NCBI GenBank assembly: GCA_018000295.1
Contig: JAGNKE010000011.1
Coordinates: 1 to 64,000, forward strand
Length of the DNA stretch: 64,000 nt
Direction of reading: 5' to 3'
DNA from: Alphaproteobacteria bacterium
GTDB lineage: Bacteria > Pseudomonadota > Alphaproteobacteria > Micavibrionales > Micavibrionaceae
The position numbers and the translations under genes are program-made. Shown here one piece after another: positions 6,956 through 17,035 of this stretch (the first letter of the stretch is position 1; every line of letters starts with the position of its first letter). Below the pieces are notes generated by a model. That model was not told where the DNA came from. It saw nothing but the letters and a program-made list of their open reading frames with translations, and searched no databases.

Positions 6956-8470
6956 ATGACGCAGGAATCTTTGGCCAACCGTGAAAAAGACACGATGGGT
7001 GTGACTTTCTTTCACTCCATGCGATTTCGCATCCTTGGGATGGTAATCGGCTTGGTTGTTTTGGTCCTGTTTCTCTTTACGAGCTTTACCCTCAGGGAGT
7101 TTGAAAAGGCCAACAAGGCGAATATCGAACATGAAGGGCTCCTCCTGTCCCACACGATGGAATCGGCCATTCATGACCTAGCGTTAAACAAGAATATTGA
7201 GGGAATGCAATCCTTCATCGACCGTCTGGTCGGCCAGCGGGACAAAAACGATATCGAAATCAATGTTCTTATGAATAAAGGTGAAACTTCGGACATCGTA
7301 GCCAGCAACGATCCGGGGAATATCGAGGAATCCGACGAGGAAGAGCACGAGGCGATGCTGGAGGTTCTCAAAACGCGAAAGACGTTCATGGAGATTGACG
7401 TTACTGACGGAGATATTGACCCGGACGATGACCCCAGTACTTTTACGAACCCCAATCATATCGATTATTTTATCTCGCCCGGCTACCGTTACATGAGCCT
7501 GACCACACCGCTTGCGCCCAAAGATCAGGAATTGGGAAGTATCAATGTGGTCCTGTCCCTAAGCTCTCTGGACCGGATTATGCGCTTGGCCTATACGCAT
7601 GTCGCAACCATGCTGGCAGCCGGAATGCTGATCCTCGCGGGCGGGATTTCCCTATACCTGAATAGCCAGTTATTCAGCCCGCTTAGAAAACTAGCTAGTA
7701 ACATCTATCAGTTTGGTGTGGGCGGACCGATGGAGGATCTGGCCCGGCACAAACGCGATGAGATCGGGGTGATCAACCGCGAATTTACTCATATGGTCGC
7801 CCGCATCAGAAAAGCAGAAGCGGAAAACAAAGCATATCTTGAGGAAATCGAGCATCAGAAGGAACAGGTTGAAAGCCTTCTTCTCAATATTCTCCCCCGC
7901 TCGGTCGTTGAGCGCATCCATACGGGCGAGGAGATGATCGCGGACGCTCATCAGGAAGTAACGGTTCTCTTCGCCGATCTGGCCGGATTCACAAAATTTG
8001 CCAATCGCAATACTCCACAGGCGGTCGTTGAAACCCTGAACCAGATTTTTTTCCGTTTCGATGAGCTCGCGCTCAAACACGGGGTCGAGAAAATCAAGAC
8101 CATCGGCGATGCCTATATGGCCGTAGCAGGTGTGCCAGTTTCCTGCGTCGATCACGCGGAACGAGCGGCTCGAATGGCGCTGGATATGCTCGAAGCGATG
8201 GAAGAGATCGATAGCGGCTTGCGCCTTAGGATCGGGTTGCATTCCGGTCCGGTCGTGGCCGGGGTTCTAGGAAAACATAAATTTTCCTATGATGTCTGGG
8301 GTGATACAGTCAACGTGGCGAGCCGCTATGAAAGCGCGGGCGAGCCGGGACGGATACATGTTTCCTCTACCCTCGCAGAAAACCTGAGGCCAAAATTCAG
8401 AGTTGAATCAAGAGGACTTGTAGAGATTAGGGACGTGGGAAAAGTTGAAGGCTTTTTTCTTTCCCTGTGA
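6956..8470 (+). CDS. Membrane-bound class III adenylate cyclase with HAMP domain
   Basis: About 504 residues. TM1 (about 25-45), an extracytoplasmic sensor region of about 170 residues, TM2 (LAAGMLILAGGISLYL), a HAMP linker, a short coiled coil and a C-terminal cyclase domain. The first metal-binding Asp is in LFADLAGFTKF, the adenine-specifying Lys in EKIKTIGDAY and the second adenine contact in the VWGDTVNVASR segment, which favours ATP over GTP. ATG 6956 follows a GGGGAG Shine-Dalgarno; a TTG 48 bases upstream is less likely. It would make cAMP in response to an envelope signal. It stands alone, 77 bp after the barrel gene. Confidence 0.9.
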   Translation: MTQESLANREKDTMGVTFFHSMRFRILGMVIGLVVLVLFLFTSFTLREFEKANKANIEHEGLLLSHTMESAIHDLALNKNIEGMQSFIDRLVGQRDKNDIEINVLMNKGETSDIVASNDPGNIEESDEEEHEAMLEVLKTRKTFMEIDVTDGDIDPDDDPSTFTNPNHIDYFISPGYRYMSLTTPLAPKDQELGSINVVLSLSSLDRIMRLAYTHVATMLAAGMLILAGGISLYLNSQLFSPLRKLASNIYQFGVGGPMEDLARHKRDEIGVINREFTHMVARIRKAEAENKAYLEEIEHQKEQVESLLLNILPRSVVERIHTGEEMIADAHQEVTVLFADLAGFTKFANRNTPQAVVETLNQIFFRFDELALKHGVEKIKTIGDAYMAVAGVPVSCVDHAERAARMALDMLEAMEEIDSGLRLRIGLHSGPVVAGVLGKHKFSYDVWGDTVNVASRYESAGEPGRIHVSSTLAENLRPKFRVESRGLVEIRDVGKVEGFFLSL

Positions 8471-8543
8471 CTGTGATTATTCTTGGAACGCTGAAAAAGT
8501 CTGGGATAACTTTTTAAGAACACGCGGAAAGCGGCTGTGGGCA

Positions 8544-8630
8544 TGGTGCGGGTGGTCGGAGTCGAACCGACACGTCCTTGCGGACACCAGAGTTTGAGTC
8601 TGGCGCGTCTACCAGTTTCACCACACCCGC
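8544..8630 (-). tRNA. tRNA-Leu (anticodon CAA)
   Basis: The minus strand folds into a class II tRNA. The acceptor is GCGGGTG paired with CACCCGC, the anticodon stem CCAGA/TCTGG encloses the loop CTCAAAC (anticodon CAA), there is a long variable arm around TCCGCAAGGA, and the T arm contains TTCGA. The 3' CCA is encoded. An isolated single tRNA. Confidence 0.96.
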
Positions 8631-8782
8631 ATTTTTTGGTGGGTAGTGAGATCATAGCGGGGAACCGCAAAGGATCAACAGAAAAATCGTCCTTGCAGCC
8701 CTAAAAGCCTGTTTGACCCCTGCCCCGGCGGGTTTACACTGGCTCCTGAAATCTTTTTCAGCTTTCGGCCGAATAAGGACAC

Positions 8783-9322
8783 ATGGAACAGTATAAAACA
8801 CTCATCACCCATTTTCTCAGCACACCGGGTACGGTTTTTGCCTTTCTGGTCTTTATCTGTGTCTTTTCGCTGGCAGCAGCCTTTTTCGCAGAAGGGTTTC
8901 TGGGGCTAGAGCCGTGTCATCTTTGTGTTACCCAGCGTTATCCCTTCGCACTGGGGGCACTCATAGGGATCGTGGGGCTGGCGAAGCGGCGTAATCTGCC
9001 CTTCAGCATCGGCCTGCTGGCCCTCTCATCCCTCAACTACCTGACCAACGCCGGGATCGCCTTTTACCACACGGGGGTCGAGCTTCACTGGTGGGAGTCC
9101 ACCGAACTATGCAAGCTGCCGGACTTCGAGGCAAAAGGTCAGAGTTTGATCGAAAATATCCTGAGCACGCCCGGCGGCCGCTGTGATGAAATTCCGTGGG
9201 CGGACCCCCTGCTCGGCCTATCGATGGCAAATTACAACGTCATCCTCTGCGCGGGTCTGGCTGCGCTCTGCGTCCTGTCGGCGCTCCTGATCCGCAAGAA
9301 ACTAAATGCCGAGGCTGCGTAA
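8783..9322 (+). CDS. dsbB: DsbB-family disulfide bond formation protein
   Basis: 179 residues with four predicted membrane helices. The first periplasmic loop carries the redox pair in EPCHLCVTQRYPF. The second loop carries the other cysteine pair (CKLPDFE and GGRCDEIPW). These are the hallmark cysteines of DsbB, which reoxidises DsbA and passes electrons to quinone. The mapped start gives a normal N-terminus leading into TM1. No dsbA is adjacent. Its 3' end overlaps a small convergent minus-strand gene by 21 bp. Confidence 0.9.
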   Translation: MEQYKTLITHFLSTPGTVFAFLVFICVFSLAAAFFAEGFLGLEPCHLCVTQRYPFALGALIGIVGLAKRRNLPFSIGLLALSSLNYLTNAGIAFYHTGVELHWWESTELCKLPDFEAKGQSLIENILSTPGGRCDEIPWADPLLGLSMANYNVILCAGLAALCVLSALLIRKKLNAEAA

Positions 9323-9430
9323 AACTGTCAGCGCCGCGAGAAGCAGCGCGCTGTGAAACACGAAGAACCCGAACGACTCCTTGAGGGTCCGCTTCTTGCC
9401 GAAATTGAACATTTCCTTGAACATAACCAT
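9302..9430 (-). CDS. 42-residue single-pass membrane miniprotein
   Basis: Minus-strand frame of 42 codons plus TAG: a basic N-terminus (FGKKRTLKES) followed by one hydrophobic helix (GFFVFHSALLLAALTVL). It is worth annotating because it aligns with the N-terminus of the 120-residue membrane protein encoded 160 bp upstream: R-(S/T)-x-x-E-(A/S)-x-GFF-(L/V)-F-x-x-x-LL. ATG at 9424 (MFKEMF) is an alternative start. The Shine-Dalgarno is weak. It overlaps the end of dsbB convergently. Function unknown. Confidence 0.5.
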   Translation of the reverse strand: MVMFKEMFNFGKKRTLKESFGFFVFHSALLLAALTVLRSLGI

Positions 9431-9520
9431 AAGCCCGATTGAAATTCTGATTTGTGATAATCAAAATCAGATAAAGAGTCAAGGTTTCTGCGGGTTTTAG
9501 TGAATCGACCGTATAAAGAA

Positions 9521-9543
9521 AGCCGGGAGAAAATCCCCCGGCT
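9521..9543 (-). terminator. Hairpin terminator, probably serving the membrane-protein gene
   Basis: AGCCGGG and CCCGGCT flank a 9-base loop. On the minus strand the stem is followed by CTTTCTTT, 46 bp after the stop of the gene at 9589; on the plus strand a short T run follows as well, so it may work in both directions. Confidence 0.7.
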
Positions 9544-9588
9544 GCAATTTTTATGATTGGGCCGTTCGTTGCGGCCTTTATTTTGAAT

Positions 9589-9951
9589 TTATTTCGTAAC
9601 GTCCACGGTCGTCAGGTAAGAGACCACCACCATACCCATCAGAACATCGACGGTGTATGAGAGGTAGACGCCGACCAGCGCGATAATGACCGACATCAGG
9701 TCATTGGTCAGTTTTTTCCCGGACAGGACCATGCTGGACAGGAAAAGTGTCCATCCCGTCCCGATCAGGGTGTGCAGGTGGCCGCCTTCAAAGAAGGTGC
9801 CGACCTTTCCGCCCTCGATCAGACCGAGTGTGCCCATGTAGTGTCCAAGGAAGGTAGAAAGACCTATCAACAGAACGACATAGAACAGAAAGAATCCTAA
9901 GGCCTCCGTGATCGATCTGACGTGTGCAAGATTTGTGATATGTGTAAACAT
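9589..9951 (-). CDS. Small integral membrane protein of unknown function
   Basis: 120 residues from ATG 9951, which has a strong AAAGGAGG Shine-Dalgarno; a longer upstream frame exists but lacks one. About three to four membrane helices: one after VRSITEALGFF, one around TLIGTGWTLFLSSMVL, and one or two in LMSVIIALVGVYLSYTVDVLMGMVVVSY cut at the polar breaks. A GGHLH motif lies between helices one and two. The N-terminal 35 residues resemble the 42-residue miniprotein encoded downstream on the same strand, suggesting duplication and truncation. I do not recognise a named family. It has its own terminator. Confidence 0.75.
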   Translation of the reverse strand: MFTHITNLAHVRSITEALGFFLFYVVLLIGLSTFLGHYMGTLGLIEGGKVGTFFEGGHLHTLIGTGWTLFLSSMVLSGKKLTNDLMSVIIALVGVYLSYTVDVLMGMVVVSYLTTVDVTK

Positions 9952-10101
9952 AACGTCCTCCTTTCGTTGCACGAGTCTTGCGCGCAGCCTGAACCGACAA
10001 GCCTTGCGCTCTTTCTGGCGGGCCACTGAAACCGTTCTCCGTGGCAAACCAAAAACTTTACAAAAAAACCATCGAACAAGCGGACGTTATTCTTCTCGTT
10101 C

Positions 10102-10671
10102 TCAATCGTCCTGCAGTTCGGAATCCCAATATAAAAAGTCGCCCCAGCTTTCGTGCAGAAAGTGCGGCGGAAATTTCCGGCCCCTCTCGTGGAGTTCGAA
10201 AATCGAAGGCCGACGCGGAGTCATGATCGGGTACATTCCGCTCTCCTTCGGCAATCTGTTGCCCTTGAGCGTGTTGCAGTCCCGGCAGGCCGCAACGATG
10301 TTCTCCCACGTCGTGCGTCCGCCCCGTGAGCGCGGGATCACATGGTCAAAGGACAACTCCTGCGTCTTGAAACAATCGCCGCAATACTGGCAGGTCCACT
10401 GGTCGCGCAAAAAGACGTTAAAGCGCGTGAAGGCCGGAGAGCGGGCCATGGGGATATATTCTTTCAGCGCCAGAACACTGGGCAGCTTAAAGCTCACGCC
10501 GGGGGACCGCACCACGCGATCATATTCCGAAATCACGGTCACACTGTCGCGGAAGATGGCTTTCACCGCTTCCTGCCAGGGCCAGATCGATAAAGGGAAA
10601 TAACTGAGCGGCCTGAAGTCTGCGTTTAAGATCAGGGCGGGGCATCTTTCCAAGGGAGTCAACGTATCCAT
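10102..10671 (-). CDS. HNH endonuclease-family protein
   Basis: 189 residues. The C-terminal half holds a complete HNH zinc-finger nuclease motif: CQYCG, then FDHVIPRSRGG, then NIVAACRDCNTLKGNR. The four cysteines would bind structural zinc, and His of DHV with the downstream Asn would form the beta-beta-alpha metal site. The N-terminal part (LILNADFRPLSYFPLSIW) is characteristic of a conserved chromosomal HNH family in proteobacteria and is not a restriction or intein context. The cellular role is undefined. It sits alone, with a 283-bp AT-rich leader upstream. Confidence 0.88.
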   Translation of the reverse strand: MDTLTPLERCPALILNADFRPLSYFPLSIWPWQEAVKAIFRDSVTVISEYDRVVRSPGVSFKLPSVLALKEYIPMARSPAFTRFNVFLRDQWTCQYCGDCFKTQELSFDHVIPRSRGGRTTWENIVAACRDCNTLKGNRLPKESGMYPIMTPRRPSIFELHERGRKFPPHFLHESWGDFLYWDSELQDD

Positions 10672-10841
10672 TTCCTACTCTCTCTTTAACTTTTCCGCTG
10701 TCGAGCCCATTTGCCACATGAGCGCCTTGCTGCGGCGGAAACCTGCGCTGGGCTTAGAGTCCAAGGCGGTGCAGATTTCGCGTACACAATAAAATTATAT
10801 CATAATTGAGCAAAAATCCTTACATTCTTTAGAGATTTCTG

Positions 10842-10874
10842 TGCTGCATCCCACAATAATATTGTGGTGCAGCA
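10842..10874. repeat. Inverted repeat in the leader between the HNH and esterase genes
   Basis: TGCTGCA, a 2-base bulge, CCACAAT, the loop AAT, ATTGTGG, TGCAGCA: a 14-bp interrupted stem. No T tract follows on either strand, so it is not a classical terminator. It could be an operator or an RNA structure in the 283-bp gap at 10672-10954, in which I see no gene. Confidence 0.4.
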
Positions 10875-10954
10875 ATTCAAGCGCCTGCAAATGATTTATT
10901 ATGACAATGAGTTATGGATTGATCGCGCTTTAGAGTCCTGTCTCTTGCAACGCA

Positions 10955-11638
10955 CTAAACGGCGAGCGCGTCCGAAAAGATTTTCTGAAGAAACGAGGCC
11001 GCCGTCATAATCCCCTGCTGGTCAATGCTGTGATACAGACCCGGCTGCGTATAGCCACTGGGCTTGAAGCCAACGGAAGAGAGTGTAGCCATCGCATGGT
11101 GCCAGGCATCCACGGGCACGACATCGTCGTACTCTCCATGAATCAACATGAGGGGAATGAGATGAAGCTTTTCTCTGGCCATATCGGGTTCCCAGAGCAG
11201 CGCCCCTGAAAATCCTATGATACCCCCGATGGGTTCGGGATAACGCGGCCCGACGTGCAGACTGGTCATCGTGCCCTGTGAAAAGCCGATGAGAGCGGTT
11301 TGCCGCGGGGTCAGATTATTCGCCTTCATCTGCTCGTCGATAAATTCCTTTAAAAGCGGTTCAACATCCTTGACGCCTCTGAGCATGACGGCGGGATTGC
11401 GGTTTTGAAGAGAAAACCATTGATAGGAGTTCGGGTATCCCGGCGGGGCCATATCACAGGGGAAAGGCGCATCGGGTGAGATAAACAGCGTATCGGGCAA
11501 AGCCTGCGCCCAGTAAGGGGCCAGAGAGATCAGATCGCGACCGTTCGACCCGACGCCATGCAGAAGGATGACGAGGTTTTTGACCTGTCCCGAAAGCGGT
11601 GGATGCGTATAGAAATTTGTGATTTTTCCCTGAACCAT
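10955..11638 (-). CDS. Alpha/beta-hydrolase, phospholipase/carboxylesterase family
   Basis: 227 residues. The nucleophile elbow is GFSQG, the acid is in HGEYDDVVPVDAW and the catalytic His in GLYHSIDQQG, in the order expected for Abhydrolase_2 enzymes (bacterial carboxylesterases and relatives of acyl-protein thioesterase). The start MVQGKITNFYTHPP fits the family, with the oxyanion strand LVILLHGVGSNG near residue 22. No signal peptide, so cytoplasmic; substrate unknown. Divergent from the LpxR-like gene with 86 bp between the starts. Confidence 0.88.
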   Translation of the reverse strand: MVQGKITNFYTHPPLSGQVKNLVILLHGVGSNGRDLISLAPYWAQALPDTLFISPDAPFPCDMAPPGYPNSYQWFSLQNRNPAVMLRGVKDVEPLLKEFIDEQMKANNLTPRQTALIGFSQGTMTSLHVGPRYPEPIGGIIGFSGALLWEPDMAREKLHLIPLMLIHGEYDDVVPVDAWHHAMATLSSVGFKPSGYTQPGLYHSIDQQGIMTAASFLQKIFSDALAV

Positions 11639-11724
11639 TCGCCTTCCTTACCATATTTACCGTCTCGACAAAAGACGATCTTCCTCTTGCGCTTTTTGCT
11701 TCTTTAAGCCTTACTTGTCTGGTT

Positions 11725-12747
11725 ATGCGTCACTTGATTCTCAGCGTCCCTCTTTTTCTTGGCCTGTCCGGCTCGGTGTTATGTCCTCCTTCTGCCTTTG
11801 CCGAGGATGAAGATAAGCCGACCTACGTCAGCCTGTCTGTCGAAAACGACAATTTCGGCGGCAATTCTGACCGCTATTACACCAGCGGGGTGCGGCTGAC
11901 ATGGTTCAACGAGGGGATTGACGTTCCGCCGATGATCGACAGAATGGCCGACTATATTCCGACCTTCGATCTCAACGACAGCACCAGCACCTTTTACAGC
12001 CTTGGACATAATCTTTATACCCCTGAAAATATCAGACTTGAGGACCAGCCGGAGGATGATCGACCGTGGGCAGCGTTCCTTTACGGATCCGTCGGTCTGG
12101 CGACAACGACTTGGAACCGCGATATTCCCGCACATATTGACGAACTGGAGTTTACACTGGGCGTCGTCGGGCCGGAGGCACTAGGCAAACCGACGCAGCG
12201 TTTCGTGCATAAATACTTTACCGGATCGCCGGACCCGCGGGGCTGGAAGAACCAGCTTCATTTCGAGCCGGGTTTGATGGTGTCCTGGAGCAGAAGGATT
12301 CCTTATGCTCTTTATTATGACGCCGGTTTTGCCAAGGCGAGGATTGAGCCGAATTTTTCGCTTTCCCTTGGCAATATCTACACACAGGGCGGAGGGGGAG
12401 TTACGCTTGTCCTCGGCTCCTCAGATAACGAGGACACCCCGCCCCGCGTCCGCCCCTCCATTCCCGGAACGGGCGTCTTCGGGGGCAGTGACGATGAACT
12501 GAACTGGCAGATTTTCCTCGGGCTGGACGGGCGGGCGGTGGCACACAATATTTTTCTCGACGGTAATACATTCCGGGACAGCCACAACGTCGAAAAAAAC
12601 ATTCTGGTCGGCGACGCCAGCGCTGGATTTTCACTGACCTACGGCGATTACCGGATGTCCTATACGCTGAACGCACGGACCAAGGAATTCGAAACGCAGG
12701 ATCAGGAGAGTATCTTCGGTTCAGTAACCCTGACGAAAAGATTTTAA
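11725..12747 (+). CDS. LpxR-family lipid A deacylase-like outer-membrane protein
   Basis: 340 residues with a signal peptide (cleaved near AFA, about residue 26). The mature N-terminus carries the LpxR/DUF2219 signature SVENDNFGG followed by DRYYTSGVRLTW; the Asn-Asp pair and the Ser correspond to residues needed for catalysis in Salmonella LpxR. The rest consists of outer-membrane strands ending in a barrel-type terminus, VTLTKRF. LpxR removes the 3'-acyloxyacyl chain of lipid A in a Ca2+-dependent way. Activity here is inferred from the conserved motif. Confidence 0.85.
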   Translation: MRHLILSVPLFLGLSGSVLCPPSAFAEDEDKPTYVSLSVENDNFGGNSDRYYTSGVRLTWFNEGIDVPPMIDRMADYIPTFDLNDSTSTFYSLGHNLYTPENIRLEDQPEDDRPWAAFLYGSVGLATTTWNRDIPAHIDELEFTLGVVGPEALGKPTQRFVHKYFTGSPDPRGWKNQLHFEPGLMVSWSRRIPYALYYDAGFAKARIEPNFSLSLGNIYTQGGGGVTLVLGSSDNEDTPPRVRPSIPGTGVFGGSDDELNWQIFLGLDGRAVAHNIFLDGNTFRDSHNVEKNILVGDASAGFSLTYGDYRMSYTLNARTKEFETQDQESIFGSVTLTKRF

Positions 12748-12817
12748 GCACTTCAGCCGCGATAGGCCTTTGGTTCGGATTTCTTTTGTCTTATGATAAC
12801 GAGAAAGGGAGAGGGTT

Positions 12818-13132
12818 ATGAAATATGATCTTCTGCATATTCAGGGAAAGCCTTACGTTCTCGTTCCGCTTCATGAGTACCGGGAACTGACGGGCGATCA
12901 GAAAACCTCTAACCTGCCCACAGAGGTTCTTGACAGGCTCACGGCCCGTGAGGAAAGTCCGCTGAAAGTTCTCCGCAAGCACCGCGGCCTGACGCAAAAA
13001 GAACTGGCGGAGCAATCGGGTATCTCCCGCCCCTATCTCACGGAAATCGAAACCGGGAAAAAAGACGGCTCGATCCGGGCGATGAAAGCCCTCGCCGATA
13101 TTTTGAAAGTCGATCTAAGCCTTCTCGTCTGA
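12818..13132 (+). CDS. XRE-family helix-turn-helix protein, antitoxin-like
   Basis: 104 residues. An N-terminal segment of about 45 residues (MKYDLLHIQGKPYVLVPLHEY) precedes a Cro/CI-type HTH (about 48-100) with LTQKELAEQSGISRPYLTEI as helices 2-3. The layout, and the GKPYVLVPLHEY strand, resembles chromosomal antitoxins or autorepressors of toxin-antitoxin modules, but no toxin gene flanks it. A good GAGAGGG Shine-Dalgarno precedes ATG 12818. It converges with the HerA-like gene, leaving only 4 bp between the stops. Confidence 0.8.
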   Translation: MKYDLLHIQGKPYVLVPLHEYRELTGDQKTSNLPTEVLDRLTAREESPLKVLRKHRGLTQKELAEQSGISRPYLTEIETGKKDGSIRAMKALADILKVDLSLLV

Positions 13133-13136
13133 TCGG

Positions 13137-14627
<1,491 letters not shown>

Positions 14628-14652
14628 GTTTTGCTCCATCACTTTATAATTT

Positions 14653-15849
14653 TTATTTACTCGCTTTGCGGAAGCGCTCCAGTCCTTTTTCCAGATCGGC
14701 TATGAGATCCTCCGGATCCTCCAGACCGATTTGTAGGCGCAGGCAGGCGCCTTTTTCGGTCCACGGCACGGCGGAGCGGTATTTGTCCAGATATTGGGGC
14801 TGCAGGAGACTTTCGTAGCCGCCCCAACTGCTGCCGATGGGGAATAACTCCAGGCGGTTGACGAATGCAGAGGCTGCCTTTTTGGGCGCTTCCTTCAGCA
14901 GAATTGCGAGCAGTCCGTTGGCGCCTGAAAAATCGCGCTTCCAGAGTTTATAGCTGGGATCGTTTTTCAGTGGCGGGTAGAAAACGCGTTTGATCTCAGG
15001 TTGCTTTTCCAGCCATTGCGCGACAACCATGGCGTTCTGTGCGTTCTGTTTCATGCGGACGGCCATCGTCCGCAGCCCGCGCAGGGCCAACCAGAGATCG
15101 TCGGGCGAAGCAAAGGCTCCTATATTCACGGCGCCACGCTTGAGTGTCTTGTATGTTTTTTCCGTATCCGCGACGGCTACACCCATCGTGAGGTCCGAAT
15201 GACCGCCGATATATTTCGTGGCTGATTGGACCGACACATTCACACCATGGCGGATCGGTTTGAACAGCAGGCCGCCGGACCAGCTGTTGTCAATCATGGT
15301 CATCACGCCGTGCTTCTTGGCCGCAGCGGCTATAGCCGGAACGTCCTGCACCTCGAACGTCGCCGAACACGGAGACTCCATGTAAATCAGAGCCGTGTTC
15401 TTGCGGATCAGTTTTTCGATGCCCTTGCCGATCAGGGGATCGTAATACTCCACCTCCACGCCCATGCGCCTGAGCGTATCGTCGCAGAACTGCCGTGTCG
15501 GCGGATAGATTCCATCGCACATCAGGAGATGATCGCCGCTTTTCACGAAAGCCAGAATGGCCGTGGTAATCGCGCCGAGGCCGGAGGAAGCCGTGATGGC
15601 GTTGTACCCTTCCTCCAGTTCCGCAATCGCGGTTTCGAAGGCTTCGCTTGCAGGGTTCCCGACACGCCCGTAACGGAATTTGTGGTTGGGGTTTTCATAG
15701 GCCTCCAGCGAGGGATACATGATCGTCGAAACCCGCCCGACTGGAAGGTTGGCCAAACCGAAATAGGCATCAGGGTTACGGCCCACATGAACCAGTTTGG
15801 TGTTCCCACCGAGCGCTTCATGGCCTGTCTTGCTTTTTTTCTTGCTCAT
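14653..15849 (-). CDS. metC: Cystathionine beta-lyase
   Basis: 398 residues, Cys/Met-metabolism PLP enzyme fold. The PLP lysine is in SVQSATKYIGGHSD, the preceding Asp in MTMIDNSWSGG, and the substrate-site RYGRVGNP is present. The C-terminal GSSWGGYESLLQP is typical of the beta-lyase branch. It converts cystathionine to homocysteine, pyruvate and ammonia in methionine synthesis. Last-but-one gene of a minus-strand run grxC-nitrilase-metC-HerA; its ATG overlaps the nitrilase stop by 4 bp. Confidence 0.9.
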   Translation of the reverse strand: MSKKKSKTGHEALGGNTKLVHVGRNPDAYFGLANLPVGRVSTIMYPSLEAYENPNHKFRYGRVGNPASEAFETAIAELEEGYNAITASSGLGAITTAILAFVKSGDHLLMCDGIYPPTRQFCDDTLRRMGVEVEYYDPLIGKGIEKLIRKNTALIYMESPCSATFEVQDVPAIAAAAKKHGVMTMIDNSWSGGLLFKPIRHGVNVSVQSATKYIGGHSDLTMGVAVADTEKTYKTLKRGAVNIGAFASPDDLWLALRGLRTMAVRMKQNAQNAMVVAQWLEKQPEIKRVFYPPLKNDPSYKLWKRDFSGANGLLAILLKEAPKKAASAFVNRLELFPIGSSWGGYESLLQPQYLDKYRSAVPWTEKGACLRLQIGLEDPEDLIADLEKGLERFRKASK

Positions 15850-16673
15850 GCGTTTACCCTATACGTTCTGTCGTGATGGAGGGAGGGAATTTTTGTGCGG
15901 GCCTGCTCAACCTGAATCAGATCGAGATCGGCTGTAATGATGCCCACGGCGTTGCCTGCATCGGCGAGGATTTCCCCCCACGGATTGATGATGAGAGAAT
16001 GACCCCACGTCCTTCGTCCCCCCTCATGTTCACCGGTCTGGCCGGGGGCGATGACGAAACATCCCGTTTCAATCGCCCGTGCGCGGAGCAGGACTTCCCA
16101 GTGCGCCTTGCCCGTCGGGACTGTAAAGGCCGCCGGAACTGTGAGAATATTTGCGCCTGCCTTCGCCAGATCACGGTAAAGGTGGGAAAAACGGAGATCG
16201 TAGCAAATGCTCAGGCCAATCCCACCCCACGGCGAATCCGCAACGACAGCCTCATCTCCCGCGCTGATGGTTTCCGCCTCGTTGTATTGCTCGGTGTCGG
16301 AAAGCTTGGCCGAGAACAGGTGAATTTTATCGTAATGCGCGACGAGGTTTCCCGAGTTATCAAAAAGGAAACTGCGGTTGGCAATCCGATGCTCATCGAA
16401 GCGCACCGCCATCGACCCCGTTAGAAGCCAGATATCCAAATCAGACGCGAGGGCAGAATAAAACAGCACGCCCGGATGATCCGTCTGCGCCGGAGCGTCT
16501 CTTTTTTTTTCGCTGCCGGGGCTGAGCATATGACAAGTGTTTTCAGGCGTAGCGATGAAATGCGCCCCCATCGCGGCGGCGGCGCGGATCATCTCTCCGG
16601 TCATTTTCAGATTATCTTCAATGACCGGGCCGCTGCTGGTCTGGATGCAGGCGGCTTTCAGAGTGTCAGCCAT
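15846..16673 (-). CDS. Carbon-nitrogen hydrolase, Nit1-like amidase
   Basis: 275 residues of the nitrilase superfamily. The catalytic triad is visible: Glu in TPENTCHM (about residue 43), Lys in HYDKIHLFSA and Cys in SICYDLRF. The context around each residue matches bacterial Nit homologues that hydrolyse deaminated glutathione (metabolite repair), which suits its place next to glutaredoxin grxC. 17 bp follow grxC and it overlaps metC by 4 bp, so this is an operon. Exact substrate not proven. Confidence 0.88.
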   Translation of the reverse strand: MADTLKAACIQTSSGPVIEDNLKMTGEMIRAAAAMGAHFIATPENTCHMLSPGSEKKRDAPAQTDHPGVLFYSALASDLDIWLLTGSMAVRFDEHRIANRSFLFDNSGNLVAHYDKIHLFSAKLSDTEQYNEAETISAGDEAVVADSPWGGIGLSICYDLRFSHLYRDLAKAGANILTVPAAFTVPTGKAHWEVLLRARAIETGCFVIAPGQTGEHEGGRRTWGHSLIINPWGEILADAGNAVGIITADLDLIQVEQARTKIPSLHHDRTYRVNA

Positions 16674-16690
16674 ACGCTCTTATCCCTCAC

Positions 16691-16948
16691 TCACGCGGCC
16701 AGCAACGGGTCGAGTTGGCCCTTGGCGTCCAGCGCATGAATATCGTCGCAGCCGCCGTAATGTTTCCCGTCGATAAAAATCTGCGGAACGGAGTCAGGGC
16801 CGCCTGTGCGTTCAATCATTTTGGCCCGCGCCGCATTGTCCCCCGTGATATTGTATTCGGTGTATTTTACGCCCTTGGAGTCCAGCAAGGCCTTGGCCCG
16901 TATACAGTAGGGACAAGTGGTCCAGGTATAGATTTCGACTTTGGCCAT
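16691..16948 (-). CDS. grxC: Glutaredoxin 3
   Basis: 85 residues, a classic dithiol glutaredoxin with the CPYC active site at about 12-15 (TTCPYCIRAK), a cis-proline in DSVPQIFIDG and the glutathione-binding GG of HYGGCDDIHAL. It reduces protein disulfides using glutathione. First gene of the grxC-nitrilase-metC run, divergent from the UbiH-like gene. Confidence 0.95.
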   Translation of the reverse strand: MAKVEIYTWTTCPYCIRAKALLDSKGVKYTEYNITGDNAARAKMIERTGGPDSVPQIFIDGKHYGGCDDIHALDAKGQLDPLLAA

Positions 16949-17035
16949 GGCGTCCTCTTTCGGTGCGGCTTTGCAGTTGTGTCCGGCGCCGTTCGGGCCT
17001 AATATCCCTTACGTTTCCAGACAGGGGACTTTAGC

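Noticed and set aside
12818..13132. A toxin-antitoxin module at the XRE gene
   Set aside because: The neighbouring genes (LpxR-like, HerA-like) are not toxins and no small frame upstream or downstream has toxin features.
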